Below, in pieces: positions 11,793 through 25,494 of a stretch of 64,000 bases of DNA. Numbering within the stretch: position 1 is the stretch's first letter; every line of letters begins with the position of its first letter. A program made the position numbers and the translations under genes. Source of the DNA: Pezicula radicicola (lineage: Eukaryota > Ascomycota > Leotiomycetes > Helotiales > Dermateaceae); NCBI GenBank assembly GCA_003008705.1, contig PDUO01000012.1, positions 262,870 through 326,869 on the forward strand, in the 5' to 3' direction. The notes under the pieces were generated by a model that saw only the letters and a program-made list of their open reading frames with translations, had not been told where the DNA came from and searched no databases.

Positions 11793-12841
11793 ATGTTCTC
11801 CACCAGGCTATTCCGGCCTTCATCGGTGACAGCGCTGAGACAGTCTATCCGCGCAATTTCAACTCTTGAGAAAAATCCGCACATTGTCTGTAGCACTCTA
11901 ATCCCCCAGAACATCTCATTGACAGGTGCATGCGCAATAGTATGTCTTCCCATCGCCATCTTCGCAAACCTCGCATATTCTCACGCTCCTCTCAACCACA
12001 CCTCCAACACCAAGCCTCGCAATCGGCAGCACAACGCAATTGCCCCCAACGCCCGCCTCCTTTACAGAAAACCCACGCTTCCGCAGCATCCTCGACTCGG
12101 TCCTCTCTCAATATGCCCACAAAGACCCCAGCGTCCTAGCACAAGCAGCAGCCTTTGCCTCGTCGTCTGGCTCACAACTTGGTTCTGGGGGCATGTTCTT
12201 CCCTGGCCAAAATAACTCCATGAGTCGTAAGGGTAGAGGAGGAGTTAACTCCAAGGTTGGAGATGGAGCTGGCGGCGCGAGCTCCCAGGGAGGCGCTGGG
12301 GGTGGTGGTAGAGGTGGTTGGGTTCATGTTAGTGGTAAGTCTCAAGTTCCTGGAGTAAATTTACCTTTTCTAGGTTGAATTTACTCATTGCTCTTGAACC
12401 ATGCTTGGGTAACTTTCAGTTTTGCAATATTTAACAGAATAATTAAACTGACTCCGAGTTTTTGACTATAGATGAGCGTGCACCGCCTGATTACGGCAGG
12501 ATTGCTTACCCCGAGGATATCTTTGGGAGTGTGGAGGTTGATGGGACTGGGGCTATGACTGGGGAGAGGGGAAATTGGCAGAGTAGTGGGAGTGAGTTAC
12601 TTTGTTCTTTTCCTTTATTGCTATCTCGATGCGAGAGAAGGATGTTTGTGGGCTTCATGACGTCTTCACATTGACCTCTTGAGACCTTGATAATGCTACA
12701 CAGTTGAAGCTTTGCTGATGTATGGAATGTCTAGGCTATAGGGTTGTGACAAGAGAGGGTATACTAGGCCTAAGCGATTTTCTAAGGGGCAAGTTGGTTG
12801 AGAGATTAAAGCAGGAAGAGAAGATAGAGAGGGCTAGTTGA
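11793..12841 (+). CDS. Conserved fungal protein, probably mitochondrial, function unknown
   Basis: Four exons fit all phases: 11793-11885, 11941-12334, 12472-12591 and 12735-12841, giving 237 aa. The first donor is GTCTGT, used because it restores the conserved-looking junction NPHI-YVFPSPSSQTSHIL. The N-terminus (MFSTRLFRPSSVTALRQSIR) is basic and lacks acidic residues, like a mitochondrial presequence. A central Gly/Ser/Arg-rich linker (about residues 95-140) separates an N-terminal helical part from a compact C-terminal block with PPDYGRIAYPEDIFGSVEVD and, after the last intron, VVTREGILGLSDFLRGKLVE. I recognise this block from fungal hypothetical proteins but know no assigned activity. 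The start is the first ATG with a good frame. Confidence is high that it is a gene, low on its role. Confidence 0.8.
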
Positions 12842-14128
12842 AAAGGGGGGGTGGTCCAGGTGCTGTAGGAATAGGAATTGGGGACGAAGCCGAGTGAAAA
12901 AGTGGTCATAACCACACCCTATTATTAGTTTGGGTTGAGAGGGCTTGAACACTCTAGATTGGTTGGTGGGTATCATGAACTTCTGGCTTTAATCAACAAC
13001 ACTGGGGAGCGTCCAGGTAGGCATTAGTCCTGTCTGTCTCAAGTCTGAGTTGGGAACGCTATGGCATGTACGACCAAAGACCAAGGAGATCTTGTAATAA
13101 CAAAAACAATGTGACATTAATCTAGTTTTGAAGGGAACTCTAGAAAGGCCGTGCTCTGTAGATAAACAACTCTCACACACTGGATGGAACAATAACCATC
13201 CCATCATCAAATTGGAAGTCCTTGGCCTGTGACATGCTTTAGATTAGAAATTGAGAAATGCATATTTCGAGAACATAGCAATTCTCAAGCTCACATTGCA
13301 GTGCAGTGAAGTGCTGTGCAGGTCCGCTGATCCCCGAGAGGCGTTCGTCGCCCACCTTTGAGTGAGCAAGAGAGTGTTGACCTGACACGAATCCAACCCC
13401 GCCTAAGCACATGGGCAAAGGGAAAAAAGTTGATGTGGGGTTTCAACGGGTGAACCAGCCATTTTACTTTCGAATCTGGTTCCTGAATTGATGTTGTAGC
13501 CCCCCCAAGGCTAGATGCTTGTTGTCACTCTCATCCGCTGGAATTAAGCTCCACGATGAGCGCATGGCTGCACTTTAAGTCCCTATCAAAACGTCAGACC
13601 CTATCATACCGTACCGTTCGGAGAAAAAGTGAAAAATTATTAAATTTACTCCGCATTAAAATAGACTCTGTCACTCGACTCCACACACACAAGATAGATT
13701 CACATGACAACCACGACCGGATCTGGAGAAGTGTGGTCGGTGATGACTGTGACTGTGGTGATTTACGCGAGAGAGAGTGAGAGAGAGAGAGATGGATGGA
13801 TGGACGGGTTAAGATCATCATAGCCCCAACCTTCACCTTCTCACTTGAAGAACAACAACAACTTCTGCCATTCACCACCACCACCACAACCCTCGATCAG
13901 TCCGGACAAACCCTGGAGACCAGCATGTGCTCAATACATTTGTGAATCTATTAACAAAGAGCCCCGCAAACACGACACCGCCGATTGCTCCAGCTAGGTT
14001 GCCGGTAGAGTAGTCCTTTGGTGGGGCAATCTCGAACCACACCTTCAGAACAACGACCGACGATCCCCTCTCATCTACACGAAAAAGCAACTACAAGACA
14101 CCCAGAAACTCCGCAAGGCTCTACGGTC
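12842..14128. other. Intergenic and SNF1 promoter/5' UTR with GA and GGAT microsatellites
   Basis: No gene is seen. A purine tract of GA repeats running into GGAT repeats lies at about 13768-13805, and CAA then CAC trinucleotide runs at about 13850-13885. These low-complexity tracts sit 250-350 bases before the kinase start codon, where they could affect promoter accessibility or lie in the 5' UTR. Confidence 0.5.
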
Positions 14129-16824
<2,696 letters not shown>

Positions 16825-17640
16825 ATGCCAAGCGGATACGACATTATAGAAATTGGAGTATTACTATAGCAAACCTTCCTTTTCTTTTATTTGTCTTTTA
16901 TGTGTTTTCTTTCAAAATGACAATGGACGGACTTTTCTTCACCAGCACTTGAACGAATATAATATTCGTAAATACACAGCAGGTTCATCTGGAGGGTGTT
17001 TCAGGGACATGGGATAACGGCGTATGGAAATACCCCAGTTTATGTATGCAGACTGGCTGAAATAGGAAACTTGGGAAATGGGAATCGGGATCCTGAGCAT
17101 TAGGGGTTAAGGAAATCAATCAGGTTAGGAAACTGCGTCCTTGTCCGTTGCCTTACAGTAGGGAATTTGATTAGAAGGAAAGATGAATAATATTGTCATC
17201 TCTGCTCTCTGACCTTCCTTGTTTATGGGTTGGTTGGTTTTGTATCTGGTTTGTGACTGTGGTGCTTGTCTGGTGCTACAAATTATCTTATGTGACGGTG
17301 GTTCGAGCTCATCGCGGTGCATACTTAATGAGATGCCCAAGTTAAGTGATGTACCTCAATCAACAGAGTGTCCCCCAGTTTTAGCCCTACACAGATCAAA
17401 TAAAGAATTCGTTCTACTTCACTCTCCAAAAATCAAAATCGAGACTGACGCAGGAAAAGGATGACATTGTAAAGTACTTCAAGTCAAAGAACCTCAAGTT
17501 CCAAAAAGAAAAGAACGTATGCGTAACATAACGCAACAGAAAAACAGGACTATCAAGACAATCAATGCTAAAGTCCTTTCCATAATACCACCATGCCATT
17601 CCAACAGAACAAAAAGAAGCATCATCAAACTTCTCAACTC
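16825..17640. other. Convergent 3' intergenic region
   Basis: Lies between the 3' ends of the SNF1 gene (plus strand) and the 15-exon gene (minus strand). T-rich stretches after the SNF1 stop fit a polyadenylation region. No gene or RNA is supported. Confidence 0.5.
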
Positions 17641-20492
17641 TTACCAAACCGCATTTTCACCCATCATAACCTCCTCCATTTCCCTCATTTGCTTCTGTAA
17701 TGCCTCGAAAGCCTGCTTCTCCTTTTGCTGCATAAGCAAAAACTCAATGCGCTGTTGCATGACAGCTGCATGCTTTCCCTTGGCCGTTGGAGCTGGTGGT
17801 GCTGCTACTCTGCGCTTGCCGGTCATAGGATACTTTCTCATGAAGTCTTCCAGCTGCTTATTAGCAAGTGCAGGTTCCATGGCATATGCCACACGCCCAG
17901 GATCCTCGCTATTATCGGTGCGTTTCTCACCAGGGACGAGTGCTTTGATCGGACGAAAAGGGAGAGTGCAAGTTTTCTTTGGTAAGTCAGAGATTTTCAT
18001 GTAAACCGGCTCTGAAGTGGAGTCAATCACTAAAGTCGTCTTAAAATTTCCGGAGCGGACTTACCCGTAGCAGTCTGGAGCATATCCTCAATCTCCATAT
18101 ACTCAGGTTCTGGGGTAACCTCCCGTGCTTTGTTTGAATTAGATACCAAAGGTGGCTTGCCCTTGGGGGATTTTGGTACATCCTCAGTTCTCGTGTCCAG
18201 CGGCTTTGGTTGACCTTGACCCAAATCAGTTACGGATAGACTGGATTGCTCAAAGGTGACTTACTGGTAGTGGGTTTAATAGTGATCGGCTCTAATATCA
18301 TACTAATAGCCGCACGACGCTTCTTGAGGACCGTTAGCTCACTTGCTGGAGATACTTGTTTGCTTAAAGTCGAGAACTCCTTTGCCAGTGGGTTCAACTT
18401 TTGAGTTCCAGAAGACTTGAAACTTTTTTTCTTCTCGTCTGTCTGGCTGGGGGCAGGTTTAACAGACACGCCTGCGCGAGCCCCTCTAATTGCGAAAGCG
18501 GTGATAGGGGTAATATTACGAGAACCTTGAGGAGTGACATCGTACATAGAAACATCGTCATCTTCGGAGGCGAAGCTCCTGTCACGAAGGTGCTTGAAGC
18601 ACGGAGTTAGTCTGAACAGCTTAAGAATAAGACATAGACCTACTTTGCCGTCAGGCAAAACCAAAGATGGAAGCTTAAGAGGCGGTATCGCTTCGTCCTA
18701 CATGAGTTGTGGATTAGTTATAGTGACGGTCATAGAGGGAGTTTAGACCTTACACATTTCTTGGGAAGAAGTTTCGGATCATGAAGGTCCCCCACTGCTG
18801 ACGAACCATGTTGAGGTGGAATAGTCCTAGCGATAGCTTCCTTAATACTTCCAGCAGTCCACACCGTCGGCGTAGCGCCACTTTCTGTAACAAAGCTCAC
18901 ACCATAGAATATCGGCTCACACTGTTCCAACCACTTAGTTATAGAAGCTGACGTAAAAGAGGCAACCAAAACTTACGTTCTCATGATGTCGATGATATGG
19001 CAAAGCTGGAGCTACTACAATCTTTTCAGGCTGCTTTAGATCACTCAATCAGTCGGAGTAACCGAGAGCAGAGAATGGAGAGCACTTACTGTGTTCTGCA
19101 CGGGAGCAGGTCGAGCAGTCTCTTTTGGAATTCCTGGACCGTGTCTCGAGTCAAGACCCTTGAATGGCTGAGTGAGTTACAATATTTACTATAATTAAGA
19201 GCAATAGACTTACAATTTTCACTGGTGAGAATACCGGTGTTGCCGTTCTCGCCTCAAACTCCTTTGTAAGGTTAGCGGGTTGTAATGTGGAAATAGAAAC
19301 TGAAGAAGACTCACAGAGTTCTCCAAATTGCGCTTCCAGATGGGTCGTGCTTCAAAGCACTAATCACCGTTTAGTTGCCGGAAGCGATGAGAACAGCAAT
19401 AACTTACAGGCTTTTTTAAAGGAACAGGACCGTACGGTATCTTTGTAGGATCCGTCTCGCATGAGGTACGTTCTATCTGTGGCGGATTTGGGAAGTTAAG
19501 CGGGCATCCACTCTCCATAAGAGTCGTCATGATCCTATATTCCTCAGTGATTCTGTGATATGGTTCCATGCGGATGTGGGCAGGATGGGGTGAATCGAGT
19601 AGATGTGGAAAGTAATAGAGAGGATCATCCTTGAGATTCGGTATCTTTGGTCTTATCTTTTGGGTTGCTGTTTGATTTCAGTAACCAACTTCGACTAGTA
19701 AATCAAGGAGCAGGATACACTTACCAGTGACGGCACGTTGCTGCGGTGTTCTTGTAGGAGAATTTCCATCGTTGAAGGGCTTCGGAGTTGCTATGCGCTA
19801 TCAGTAATCTTATAGTTGGCTGGTTTTAATCGTAGCATTAAATATTCACCTGTAAATTCCCGTTTTTGCCTCAACGTAGAGGTTTTTGTAGGCGTAGAGT
19901 TTGGCGTGAATTGCTTGTTGCGGACTGTCCAGTGTCAGTTAAGGCTTAAAAGAGAAGAGAAGAAGACGTGATTGCATACATGACCTATTGACGTTGGTAG
20001 AAGATGTGAGTACTTTACGTTCTTTCCACACGTCAGCGGAAAAACTTGAGTTAGTGATATCGTAGTTTCTTTTTACCAGGGGTTACATCTTTGGATTTCA
20101 TTGTCCGCAACATAATCCTCGAGGGAGACTTCGTGGGCGTCTTCATTGAGATACGAGGACGGATATTTTCGGAAGTAGATGATACTCTCGAAGCAGGCGT
20201 CGACCGACCACTGTAGACAGGAGGCAGGCCATCCAATCTCTCTAAAGAATCTGACAGTTCCCTGGATGTTACAGTCCTACCCAGCGGTGATTGTGGAGAC
20301 GGCACAGTTCCTTCATGTTCCCGCCACGATGTTGGAATTCCTCTGTACGTTCGGTTAAGAGATTTACTCGCAATTCTGACTGTGTTGCGAGTAGGTCGTC
20401 TGGCGACTCTGACCGTTTGAGCGGTTTGGGGGGGAGAGTAAACTGTCGACCATCAGTTTTCGCAAAAAGTCAATGGTAGAAGACTGACCCAT
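17641..20492 (-). CDS. Large 15-exon protein of unknown function, mostly disordered
   Basis: A minus-strand model with exons 20489-20492, 20077-20442, 19980-20021, 19850-19924, 19725-19790, 19408-19667, 19315-19359, 19214-19261, 19090-19167, 18977-19033, 18754-18933, 18644-18697, 18265-18592, 18065-18214 and 17641-18029 sums to 714 codons (713 aa) with every phase consistent. The first coding exon is only ATG plus one base. The product starts MVYSPPQTAQ, is Ser/Thr/Pro/Lys-rich to about residue 185, then has a more ordered middle (YYFPHLLDSPHPAHIRMEPY; WLEQCEPIFYGVSFVTESGA), and ends with a Gln/Glu/Met-rich coiled coil (AVMQQRIEFLLMQQKEKQAF). I do not recognise the family. Basic N-terminal repeats and disorder would fit a nuclear or cytoskeletal scaffold, but that is a guess. 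The E2/E3 junction has an alternative acceptor. Confidence 0.8.
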
Positions 20493-21177
20493 AGCGAAGC
20501 TGTGGTAAAGCGATATATTGTTTTGCTGCACGCTTCCAAAACGCTCAAATAATGGTTCTGGATAATCGGGTACTTTGTATGAAAGGAAGCACGGAATGGT
20601 GTAATGGGCGAAGAAAGAAGTGAGCAGCTGCAGTATGAAGGAGGCACCACTTTTGTCTCGTTTGCCAATGGGGAAGGTAGAGGTTGGGGTAGAATCTGGC
20701 AATTGCAGGCCCTAAGCTCTTCATACCTTCCCATTGTGCACACAAATGATGACTTAGTTGCCTTTAAAATCACTGCATCGACTCTGGTGGTGGTGTACGA
20801 GAAACTCCACTACATTTATTCCGCAGGATCCGAATTTAGGGGATCCAAGAAGTATTATACTATGCAATAGCCACCAATATGAGATTGATTATGCATGGAG
20901 TCAAAAGAAATGAGTACTTCAACTGGAGAATATCTGTGTCCCCGTTTAACTTCGGAAGTGTAGCTAGACGGGCATCAAGCAAGGCAGATGGTGAATTTAA
21001 CCTACATGAATTCTTACCTTGGGTCCTCCAACCAGCGGAAGTGGGCAAAGAGAATCGAATAATAGTTGATTGGAAGAGCACGCTATACATATCAAAGTCA
21101 AATCCAATGACCAAAACGCCAATATCAAACGCACGAAAACTGGCGAAATTTATGCCAAAAACATAACTATTGCTACC
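20493..21177. other. Upstream of the 15-exon gene and 3' of the AIM24-family gene
   Basis: Short frames exist on both strands but none shows a domain or joins by splicing to its neighbours. It probably holds the 5' UTR and promoter of the gene ending at 20492 and the 3' UTR of the gene beginning at 21178. Confidence 0.4.
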
Positions 21178-22579
21178 TTAGACCGTCTGGCCGTGGGCAC
21201 TCAGCCATTGTGAGAAGGCGGCCTAGTCTATGTTAGCATCGTCTTTGGGATACTAAATTCTGAACGTGAGAACTTACTGGGTTTCTTGTCTGGATGAATA
21301 CCGTGCCAGGACCTGTAAACTTGCAAACAAGGCCTTCAGCCGAAGAAACGGCAGACATAATACCACCAGAAGCAACACGTTCCAGGGTATACTTCGTGTT
21401 CCACGCTACCAAATGGCCGTTATCGACCATATACCTCTCCCCCTCTACCAACTAATATTTCCAGCATTAGTAACCACCATTCTGTCGATTGGAAACGACT
21501 TACATCTTTGCGAATAATAGCCCCCAAACTCGTAATCCATAAAAGACCAGTTCCGCTGATTTTGTAAATAAATAAGCCCTCTCCCGAGAACATTGCCTTT
21601 CCAAGTCCTTGTCTCTTATACTCTCTTACAACACCTTGAGTAGAAGCGAGGTAGGCGTCTTTTCCAACAGACCACTGTTCATCACCTCCGAGTCGGATAT
21701 TTGTTATGTCACCCAAGGATGGCGGCGCCAGGAGGACTTCTCCAGGTCCAGTGAAAGTCGAGTGTGACATTTCGCCACCTGCAACGAGTTTCTTCATGGA
21801 AAACTTTATTGCTCCTTTAAGTGTCACAGTGGGAGTCATGGCAATCATGGCACCTGTATCAATTAGTTTCTTGAGTTCCACAGATATTTTTTCTTGCAAT
21901 CATGCAATTACTCACCGGGCTTAGCACTCAAAGGACATCCCATTGCCAGCTGCAATGTCAAGATACTATTCGTATCCCTATGACTGATACGGAAACTTCC
22001 CCCATTGAACGTTCCTACATCGTCCTGCGTGGTACTTGCACCTATGAAATGCGATGCGGATGGAGCTCCATGGTCCAAATTAGTAGCATTGCTCGTATCT
22101 AAAGCCGGCTTCTCTTGAGGGTACTGCTCATGATGTCCGCCAGATGGTGTAGATTGGTGATATTGTGGAGGCCCAGGCGAACTCACTGGTGGAGAGCTTA
22201 CAGGTTGTTGGTAGGAAGTACGGTGGGAGAAGTTCTGTTGCGGGCTTGGTTGCTGGTAATGTTGTTGTACTTGAGGAGGAGTTGGTTGCGGCGGTGGTGG
22301 TGCAGCGTAGCCTCCTTGTTGCTGGGGAGAGGGTTCTTGCGGTGGCGGGGGATAGTATTGGTGACTCGTCTGCGTTGGTGGAGGAGAGGATGGAGGAGGA
22401 GCGTAGTGCTGCTGTGGAGCCTGGGGAGCTGTGAAGTATCAAGGTAAGCCACTTGAACAATGTCAGGAATTCGAGCTTCTTACCCCCATTCCCTTGCCCT
22501 TGTCCCGGAGGAGCTATACACTATTAGCAGAGTCTCTTCTGACGAGGCTTCACAACTTACGAGGATAGTAGTTCGACAT
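21178..22579 (-). CDS. AIM24/DUF124-family protein with Pro/Gln-rich N-terminus
   Basis: Six exons on the minus strand: 22561-22579, 22484-22513, 21916-22428, 21504-21853, 21278-21451 and 21178-21222, giving 376 aa. The first about 120 residues (MSNYYP then [10 protein letters not shown] and [13 protein letters not shown]) are Pro/Gln/Tyr-rich and disordered. The rest is the beta-rich AIM24-like domain: [74 protein letters not shown] and [20 protein letters not shown]. Yeast AIM24 is a mitochondrial protein linked to MICOS and inheritance of mitochondria, but this protein has no mitochondrial presequence, so a cytosolic or membrane-surface role as in bacterial DUF124 proteins is possible. The last acceptor was chosen to give the conserved C-terminal [12 protein letters not shown]. 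Confidence 0.9.
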
Positions 22580-23485
22580 TGTCGGCGGTGTATATGTTCG
22601 ACTCATGTGTATATAATGTTTTCTTTTTGTTTTTGGTGAATAAGGTGATGCAAAGCTTCACTGAAGCAAGGGAAAAGCTATATAGCTCTGAAATGAGGTG
22701 ACAGCTGAAGTCAGCACTGGGAATTCTGCAGCCTCGCCGAGCTTCACTGCCCCGCATTCATTCGGACGAATCCCACTCACCAGCGTCACCACACCAGAAC
22801 ACCAGATCTGCTCAACTTAGAGCTATATGAGAACGGGGAAAATGGAGTATAGCTCTGAAAGATGGATGGTAAATCTTTGAGGGAGAAAAGAAATGACTCC
22901 GAAGGTGTTCGTACATGTACCTACAAAGTGCAAACATTTATTTTTAAGTCTTGAGACTCTCCGTAAACGCGCTGCCATTTATCAGTAGCGCGTCCATTGC
23001 GAGGGGCTGTGTCTATTTTGAGGGCCAATGGTGCCCGAGGAAAGGAAAGATCCAATGAGAAGCTTGACTGGTGCATCCGTGAATCTTGGATTTTGCTTTG
23101 GCGCTTACAGGAAGAGAGAGGTGGCCCATTCGACGGCCCGTTCGGTGGTCTGCAGGGGTCTGTTAAATTTACCTGAACCACCCGCTGGACAATGAACACT
23201 AAAGAAACCCATGAGGCTCAAAGTAGAATTCTATTCATGAAGCAGCACCTGCAATTCTCTATTGGTGGTTTCAATTCTCATTTATCCTCTATGTACTGGC
23301 CCTGCAGGACTACACGGCAAAATCCATTCTTTGCAATGTCCTGCCTGGTGCTCAATAACTTATACTTGCACAACCTTCATCTTCACGCGTAACGAAGACT
23401 TTTGTTAAAAAAAAACCCAACAATGCAAGCTGACCCAAGACGAAATCTGGAAACCAAGCCAGATACGCAGGCAACATTAACCCAT
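22580..23485. other. Intergenic: promoter of the AIM24-family gene and 3' region of eIF2-beta
   Basis: Contains T-rich and CT-rich stretches. The open frames are short and unrecognised. No RNA gene was found. Confidence 0.4.
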
Positions 23486-24634
23486 TTAACCTTGCTGTCT
23501 GCGTCTCTTGCCGACCTGGGCAGAGAAACCAGTCTTGATAGCAGTGACGGAACGACGGGAACCACATGAGTTGCAAGTAATAAAGTACAGTCTGTTCTCT
23601 CCCTTGTTGAGCTCAGTATCTGGAGATCGGCAGGTTTTGCAGGTGACATATTCCACTAAAAAATCATTAGCATTTGTTTAGACCCTTGTATCAACCAGGA
23701 GACTTACTGATATATCTCCTCAAGACGTTCTCGATCTGCTTCTGCTGGAATCGACCCTTGATAACCAGGCGTCTGCTACCATCAACGGAACCACTCGTAC
23801 CCAACTCAGCAAATAGGTATGAAGTAACATGCTCATCAGTTCTCTTCATACGCTTGCAAATCTCGGCAATGTTGGCAAAGATCGTCTTCTTGTTTCCTTC
23901 ACGGAGACACTGAGGAGGTGGGATCTTGTAACTTCTCGAGCCACTTGACGCGTGGTCAGGGTTCTTTTGTGCGAGGAGAGTGAAGAAACGTCCAAGGAGA
24001 AGCTCGTATCCGATGAGTTTTGTCTCGTCGTGCTGCCAGATTCCAGTTCCCTTCTCCATATCACCCTCATCAACAGGCTTCTTCTCAGATACCTCTGGTG
24101 AGTCCTCGCCGTCCTTGCCCTCAATATCTAGTGCTGCAAGCTTGGCCGCGAATTCATCCTCGGTTGCCTCCTTTGGTTTGCTGCCCCTCTTCTTCTTTTT
24201 CCTCATGGAAGACAGATCGAGTCCGCCATCATCTGCCGCGGCATCGCCGCCCTCACCCTCTCCCTCCTCGACCTTCTTGCTGTTTTTCTTCTTCTTCTTC
24301 ATGGTCTTGAGCATGTCGGCGATATCTTCTCCATCGTTTGCCTCATCTGCAGCGCCATCGGTGGCTTTCATTGGGTCAGTAAAAGCCCCTAAAGCCGCGG
24401 AGAGAGGCGGCGTACTTGGTGAGTGCGACAGCGCGGTGTTTGCAGTTTCGTCGTGGCCATCTGTATTCATTGTGACTTCACCGTTCTCGTCTACGATTGT
24501 TGTTCCTTCACTGAAGGCGACCGACTTGCGCGGTTTCCGATCGACTTGGGTTTCCTGTGGAATGTTACGAATTGCCTAAGACGAGGTGGGGTGTTGAAAT
24601 GTGCAAGCCAGAACAAACTTACATCACCCGCCAT
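23486..24634 (-). CDS. SUI3: Translation initiation factor eIF2 subunit beta
   Basis: Beta subunit of the GTP-binding eIF2 complex that delivers initiator Met-tRNA to the 40S ribosome. Exons 24623-24634 (MAGD only), 23708-24575 and 23486-23655 give 349 aa. The N-terminal half has the lysine blocks that bind eIF5 and eIF2B-epsilon (KKKKKNSKK and RKKKKRGSK are clear; a first, smaller basic patch is RKPRK near residue 18). The C-terminal half holds the eIF2-beta/eIF5 fold ([17 protein letters not shown] to [16 protein letters not shown]) and a zinc ribbon with CKTC and CNSC cysteine pairs in the last exon, before a basic tail (KRRRQQG). The tiny first exon is supported by the conserved-looking sequence [18 protein letters not shown] in exon 2, upstream of a tempting internal Met at 24470. 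Confidence 0.95.
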
Positions 24635-25104
24635 GATTGCGGTTTCTTTGTCAAAGATTCTGTTCGGCACACTGACCTTTGTTGCGATAATTTTTATTCT
24701 GAGAGTTTGGATTGATTGTAGGTTGTAGAAGTTGGTTGTCTGTTTGTCTTTTGCGCTGCGCACCAACTGGATATATTTCAAGAATGACTGCAATGACTCA
24801 AATTCGGATGAGCCACCATTACCTATTGTTGATCCCGAAAATTAAGGCACCAATCAATGGCTATCCCGTGACTTCGGAATCGGGAGCCGAGATCCCCGGT
24901 AAAGTGAAGCTCAGGGCAAGCAAGCAGTAGGAACCTAGTGTACAGCTGCATTCTCACAAACGACGGAGTCTGTCTACTTCACCACGACTTCCCCAAATAC
25001 ACCAATGCCTCGGCGCTACAGGCGGTAGCGCTCTCTATGCTTCTCCCACGAAAACACCTCACTAAATTATCTAAAACCCCGATAAACTTCCTACAAAAAC
25101 AATC
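24635..25104. promoter_or_regulatory. Shared divergent promoter, eIF2-beta and Mim2
   Basis: A 470-base gap separates two divergently transcribed genes, eIF2-beta on the minus strand and the Mim2-like gene on the plus strand. CT-rich tracts lie near both starts. No specific site can be assigned with confidence. The pairing is a simple neighbour arrangement; co-regulation is possible but not shown by sequence. Confidence 0.4.
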
Positions 25105-25494
25105 ATGTCGACCTCAGACTCCTACATCATCCCCTCCCACTCCCCAGAATCCTCAGCCGATCAAGATGAAATCGATTCCCTGCCATCCTCTATGGAGAGT
25201 AGCGAGCTAAGCTCGGAATACGAATCTGACGCGCAGAAAGAATGGGAGGCTTCCCTTCAACAGTTGGAGTTGGTGTTGACGATGGTGATTGTGCCGTATG
25301 CTGGGAAATACTTTGGTAGGAAGTTTGCTTACTGGAGTAAGTACTTGCCTAAGATCTTGAATTGGAAGTGGGACTAATGTGCTACGACAGGTTGGGCGAA
25401 ATACATGGAGTGGATGTATCCTGTAGAGGTTAGGATTACGAATCAAACAGCTTTCAAAACTGCTGGAGCTGTGGAGGCTGCTGCTACGTTGTAA
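25105..25494 (+). CDS. Mim2-like mitochondrial outer-membrane import protein
   Basis: Two exons, 25105-25336 and 25391-25494, give 111 aa. The N-terminal half is Ser/Glu/Asp-rich (SHSPESSADQDEIDSLPSS) and is followed by one membrane span (LELVLTMVIVPYAGKYFGRK) and a short basic/aromatic tail (AYWSWAKYMEWMYPVEVRIT). This length, acidic cytosolic tail and single span match fungal Mim2, a subunit of the MIM complex that inserts alpha-helical proteins into the mitochondrial outer membrane. Family assignment rests on pattern memory rather than a search. The intron is short with a conventional GTAAGT donor and CAG acceptor. Confidence 0.75.

Noticed and set aside
14018..14128. N-terminal extension of SNF1
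   Set aside because: The frame is open but its first codon is TTG, and the sequence looks like a 5' UTR.
22115..22460. Arg/Trp/Val-rich frames opposite the Pro/Gln-rich part of the AIM24-family gene
   Set aside because: Explained by the reverse complement of CAA/CCA-rich codons; the spliced minus-strand gene accounts for the sequence.
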